Assembly (NCBI GenBank): GCA_905339235.1
Contig: CAJPFG010000003.1
Coordinates: 62,001 to 126,000, forward strand
Direction: 5' to 3'
Length of the DNA: 64,000 bases
From: Phycisphaerales bacterium
GTDB taxonomy: Bacteria; Planctomycetota; Phycisphaerae; Phycisphaerales; UBA1924
The notes under the pieces were generated by a model. The model was not told the DNA's origin, searched no databases, and was given only the letters and a program-made list of their open reading frames with translations. Positions within the stretch are counted from its first letter, which is position 1, and the number at the start of each line of letters is the position of its first letter. Of the stretch, positions 61,469 through 64,000 are shown piece after piece. Both the position numbers and the translations under genes were made by a program.

Positions 61469-63295
61469 ATGTCCACCAACGAATCCCTCGCCCAGCAACT
61501 CGACGACATCGCCCGCATGATGGAACTGCTGGGCGAGGACTCCTTCCGTGCCAGCGCCCACGCCCGCGCCGGCCGGCTCATCGCCGACCTCCCGCAGGAC
61601 ATCGCCACGCTCGCCAAGGACCGCGCCGCCGTCCTGGCCCTCGAGGGCATCGGCCCCAAACTCGCCGACAAGATCATCGAGTTCTGCACGACCGGCCGCA
61701 TCAAAGAGCACGACAGCCTCGTCGAGCAGGTGCCCCCCGGCCTTCTCGCGATCATGCAGATCCCCGGTCTGGGCCCCAAGACCGTCCGCTCGCTGTGGAA
61801 AGACGGCGGCGTCACCGACCTCACCGGACTGGAGCGATGCATCGCCGACGGCTCAATCCTGAAACTCCCCCGCATGGGCGCCAAGGCCGTCGAGAAGATC
61901 AAGGCGAACCTCGCCTTCGCCAAGACCGGCTCGACGCGCTTGTGGCTGGGCCGCGCCTACGCCGTCGCCGACCACTTCCTCAAACACATCCGCGAGCACC
62001 CCGCCGTCTCGCACGCCCAGGCCGCGGGCTCGCTGCGTCGCGGCAAGGAAACCATCGGCGACATCGACATTCTCGTGGCGCTCAAGAAAGGGCGCGACGC
62101 CGACGCCGCGGCGGTCGGCGAGGCCTTCCGCACTACCCCCGGCGTCGTCGAAACCCTGGCCGCGGGCGAGACCAAGTCCTCCGTGCGCGTCAGCCTCGCC
62201 CACGACCTGGGCCGCTGGAAACTCGAAGGCCAATCCGGCGAGGCCCATGCCGGCCCGAGCATCCAGGTTGATCTGCGCGTCCTCCCCGCGGCTTCTTGGG
62301 GCTCCGCGCTCCTCTATTTCACCGGCAGCAAAGAGCACAACGTCCGCCTCCGCGAACTGGCCCTCTCCAAGGGATATACGCTAAACGAGTGGGGCCTCTT
62401 CCCCGAGGACGACGAGAAGTCCCCGCCCCAGGCCCGCGGCGTCAAGCCCGTCGCGGGCAAGACCGAGGAAGACGTCTACGCGAAACTCGGCCTCTCGTAC
62501 ATCCCCCCCGAGGCCCGCGAGGACCGCGGCGAACTCGAACGCCGCGACGACTGGACGCTCGTCTCCCTCGAAGACATCCGCGCCGAACTCCACGCCCACA
62601 CCACCGCCTCCGACGGCTCGCTTTCGATCCTCGAACTCGCCGCCGAGGCCAAGCGCCGCGGCTTCCACACCATCGCCGTCACCGACCACTCGCAATCCTC
62701 CACCATCGCCAACGGCCTCAAGCCCGACCGCCTCCGCACGCACATCGAGGCCGTCCGCGCCGCCAACGACCAGATCGACGGCATCACCATCCTCGCGGGC
62801 AGCGAGGTGGACATCCTCGCCGACGGCTCGCTGGACTACAAGGACGACCTGCTCGCGCAACTTGACGTCGTCATCGCCAGCCCCCACGCCGCGCTCACCC
62901 AGGACTCCGCCGCCGCCACGGCGCGCCTGCTCAAGGCGATCCGCAACCCCAACGTCCACATCCTGGGCCACCCCACCGGCCGCCTGATCAACCGCCGCAA
63001 GGGCCTCGAGCCCGACATGGCACAGGTCATCGCCGCCGCGAAAGAGCACAACGTCGCCCTCGAGATCAACGCCCACTGGATGCGGCTGGACCTGCGCGAC
63101 CAGCACGTGCGCCTCGCGGTGGACGCCGGATGCCTGATCGCGATCGACACCGACGCCCACACGCGGGAGGACTTCGACAACCTCCGGTTCGGCGTCATGA
63201 CCGCCCGGCGCGGGTGGTGCCCCCCGGAGCGATGTATCAACACGTGGATGGCGAAAAAACTCCACGCCTGGCTGAAAGCCAGGCGCGCGGGCTGA
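61469..63295 (+). CDS. polX: DNA polymerase/3'-5' exonuclease PolX
   Basis: 608 residues. The N-terminal family-X polymerase part (about 1-330) has helix-hairpin-helix motifs (LEGIGPKLADKI, IPGLGPKTVRSL), the active-site GSLRRGKETIGDIDI (two Asp, near residue 187) and IQVDLRV (third Asp, near 269). The PHP phosphoesterase domain begins near residue 372 (ELHAHTTASDGS), with VTDHSQSS, HPTGRL and DTDAHTRED metal ligands. PolX fills gaps in base-excision repair and trims 3' ends. All metal and catalytic residues appear present. Confidence 0.95.
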   Translation: MSTNESLAQQLDDIARMMELLGEDSFRASAHARAGRLIADLPQDIATLAKDRAAVLALEGIGPKLADKIIEFCTTGRIKEHDSLVEQVPPGLLAIMQIPGLGPKTVRSLWKDGGVTDLTGLERCIADGSILKLPRMGAKAVEKIKANLAFAKTGSTRLWLGRAYAVADHFLKHIREHPAVSHAQAAGSLRRGKETIGDIDILVALKKGRDADAAAVGEAFRTTPGVVETLAAGETKSSVRVSLAHDLGRWKLEGQSGEAHAGPSIQVDLRVLPAASWGSALLYFTGSKEHNVRLRELALSKGYTLNEWGLFPEDDEKSPPQARGVKPVAGKTEEDVYAKLGLSYIPPEAREDRGELERRDDWTLVSLEDIRAELHAHTTASDGSLSILELAAEAKRRGFHTIAVTDHSQSSTIANGLKPDRLRTHIEAVRAANDQIDGITILAGSEVDILADGSLDYKDDLLAQLDVVIASPHAALTQDSAAATARLLKAIRNPNVHILGHPTGRLINRRKGLEPDMAQVIAAAKEHNVALEINAHWMRLDLRDQHVRLAVDAGCLIAIDTDAHTREDFDNLRFGVMTARRGWCPPERCINTWMAKKLHAWLKARRAG

Positions 63296-63340
63296 AGGCA
63301 TCACCCCGGTGAGAGGTGCCGGCACATCCGCGATCGCCGC

Positions 63341-63703
63341 CTACCGCCGAGGAAACTTCCGGTCCAGGAACTTGCGCTGGTCCTCGCCCCCTCGGGTGTG
63401 CGCGAGGAGAAAGTCGATCTTGGCCTCCAGCCGCTCATCCTGCTCCCGTGAATCGGGGCTGCCGACGAACAGCAGGAATGACAGCCCCGCCACTTGCCAG
63501 ATCAACTGCAGAAACTCGCTCTGCCAGTTCTCCAGGGTGTCACGCCCCGCCTCGATCGCATAGTCGCGGACGTTGGCGACGTCGCCGTGGGCCCGTGCCT
63601 CATTCGCGTAGGCCGTCCACGCGAGGATCCAATGACCGATCAGCGACGACAGGAATAGGGCCAGTGTCACCCACAAATAGCCGTACTTCTTCAACCTGCT
63701 CAT
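63341..63703 (-). CDS. DUF6766-type small membrane protein
   Basis: 120 residues from ATG 63703 with GGAG about eight bases upstream. The first membrane helix is YGYLWVTLALFLSSLIGHWI and the second WQVAGLSFLLFVGS near residue 70. Between them a helical stretch (GRDTLENWQSEFLQ-type) matches my recollection of DUF6766, where NWxSEF precedes the second helix. The C-terminus is hydrophilic and charged. The function is unknown. Convergent with polX. Confidence 0.78.
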   Translation of the reverse strand: MSRLKKYGYLWVTLALFLSSLIGHWILAWTAYANEARAHGDVANVRDYAIEAGRDTLENWQSEFLQLIWQVAGLSFLLFVGSPDSREQDERLEAKIDFLLAHTRGGEDQRKFLDRKFPRR

Positions 63704-63971
63704 GACGTGACTCCTCGGGGGCGGCTCGTTCAATGGCAAACCGCCTCACGATTCCCGATCGCCCTAAGGGCCGTGTGAAATCGGCGACAAGGCCCCCTCA
63801 TGAACGTTGGCGTGGTCAACCGCAGCCTTCCGTGCCCGGGCATCCCGGCCGCGAACAGCCCCTCCGCGCCGACCCGCGCACGGCACCTTCGCCCTACACT
63901 CCCCCCGCTGCGGTCACAGCCCTGCCGAGTAACTCACTCGGCGCGCTCCGTCGCGCCCCGGGAGCGTGACC

Positions 63972-64000
63972 GTGCTCGAACGCCTTACCGATTCCTTCAA
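63972..64000 (+). CDS. Start of a gene cut by the window edge, possibly Ffh
   Basis: GTG 63972 with GGGAG seven bases upstream begins VLERLTDSF. This short stretch resembles the N-terminus of Ffh (signal recognition particle GTPase), which begins with a similar F-E-x-L-T-D-x-x motif. Only nine residues are visible, so the identity is a guess. Confidence 0.3.

Noticed and set aside
63733..63969. A 78-codon ORF near the right edge
   Set aside because: It is Pro/Arg-rich, without a ribosome site, and lies in the promoter region of the last gene.

Overview
The window reads as chromosomal DNA of a planctomycete, most likely class Phycisphaerae. The GC content is high. Three secreted proteins end in the duplicated dockerin-like tail (DxNxDGxxNGFDI...EExVNG) that I associate with that class. 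A giant surface protein carries an N-terminal LEPR-like motif. There are DUF1080 (3-keto-disaccharide hydrolase) domains, two membrane proteins with the C-x2-C-x-Y-x-L-x-G-L...CPECG zinc ribbon, and a very large FliD. The lineage call is inference from these family signatures. No rRNA or phylogenetic marker is complete here.

Layout. 1-10.6 kb: tail of a primary sigma factor with a strong terminator, then mnmA, a zinc-ribbon membrane protein and purQ on the minus strand, a DUF1015 protein, an envelope thioredoxin, an HscB-like J-protein, a dockerin-tailed secreted protein, a nitroreductase, a double DUF1080 protein and an Asp/Glu racemase homologue. 10.9-18.9 kb: one 2643-residue exported protein built of PPC-type beta repeats, a seven-repeat propeller-like block and C-terminal beta domains. 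19-21.3 kb: an envelope thiol/redox group (rhodanese-like lipoprotein, DsbD N-domain protein, TlpA/AhpC-like protein).

21.4-31 kb is a nine-gene co-directional run with short gaps: RseP-type protease, alpha/beta hydrolase, deoC, a small unknown, a zinc-ribbon membrane protein, a full aldehyde dehydrogenase, a divergent EF-P, a peroxiredoxin-GNAT fusion and a half-length aldehyde dehydrogenase. DeoC makes acetaldehyde, so the dehydrogenases plausibly oxidise it. 32-35.5 kb holds fliD-fliS. Then come the DNA polymerase III delta'-type ATPase, queF, a YhaM-type exoribonuclease, and a tetR-adaptor-RND permease efflux operon (38.2-43.2 kb).

43.3-49.7 kb: a DUF4139 protein, an MBL-fold hydrolase overlapping an HD-domain protein, a CNT nucleoside transporter, a TrpF-like protein, a uridine-kinase-like P-loop protein and thymidine kinase (nucleoside uptake and salvage). 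49.8-53.2 kb: a subtilisin and a second secreted protein, both with the dockerin-like tail. 53.3-56 kb: xylulokinase and a xylose isomerase homologue.

56.0-57.8 kb is a decayed integrated element next to tRNA-Lys(CUU). It contains a truncated XRE regulator, an ORF with a C9G6 run that appears frameshifted, an intact HigBA toxin-antitoxin pair with a textbook promoter, and a frameshifted integrase remnant. The window closes with plsX-fabH, two small genes, PolX, a DUF6766 membrane protein and the first codons of another gene, possibly ffh.
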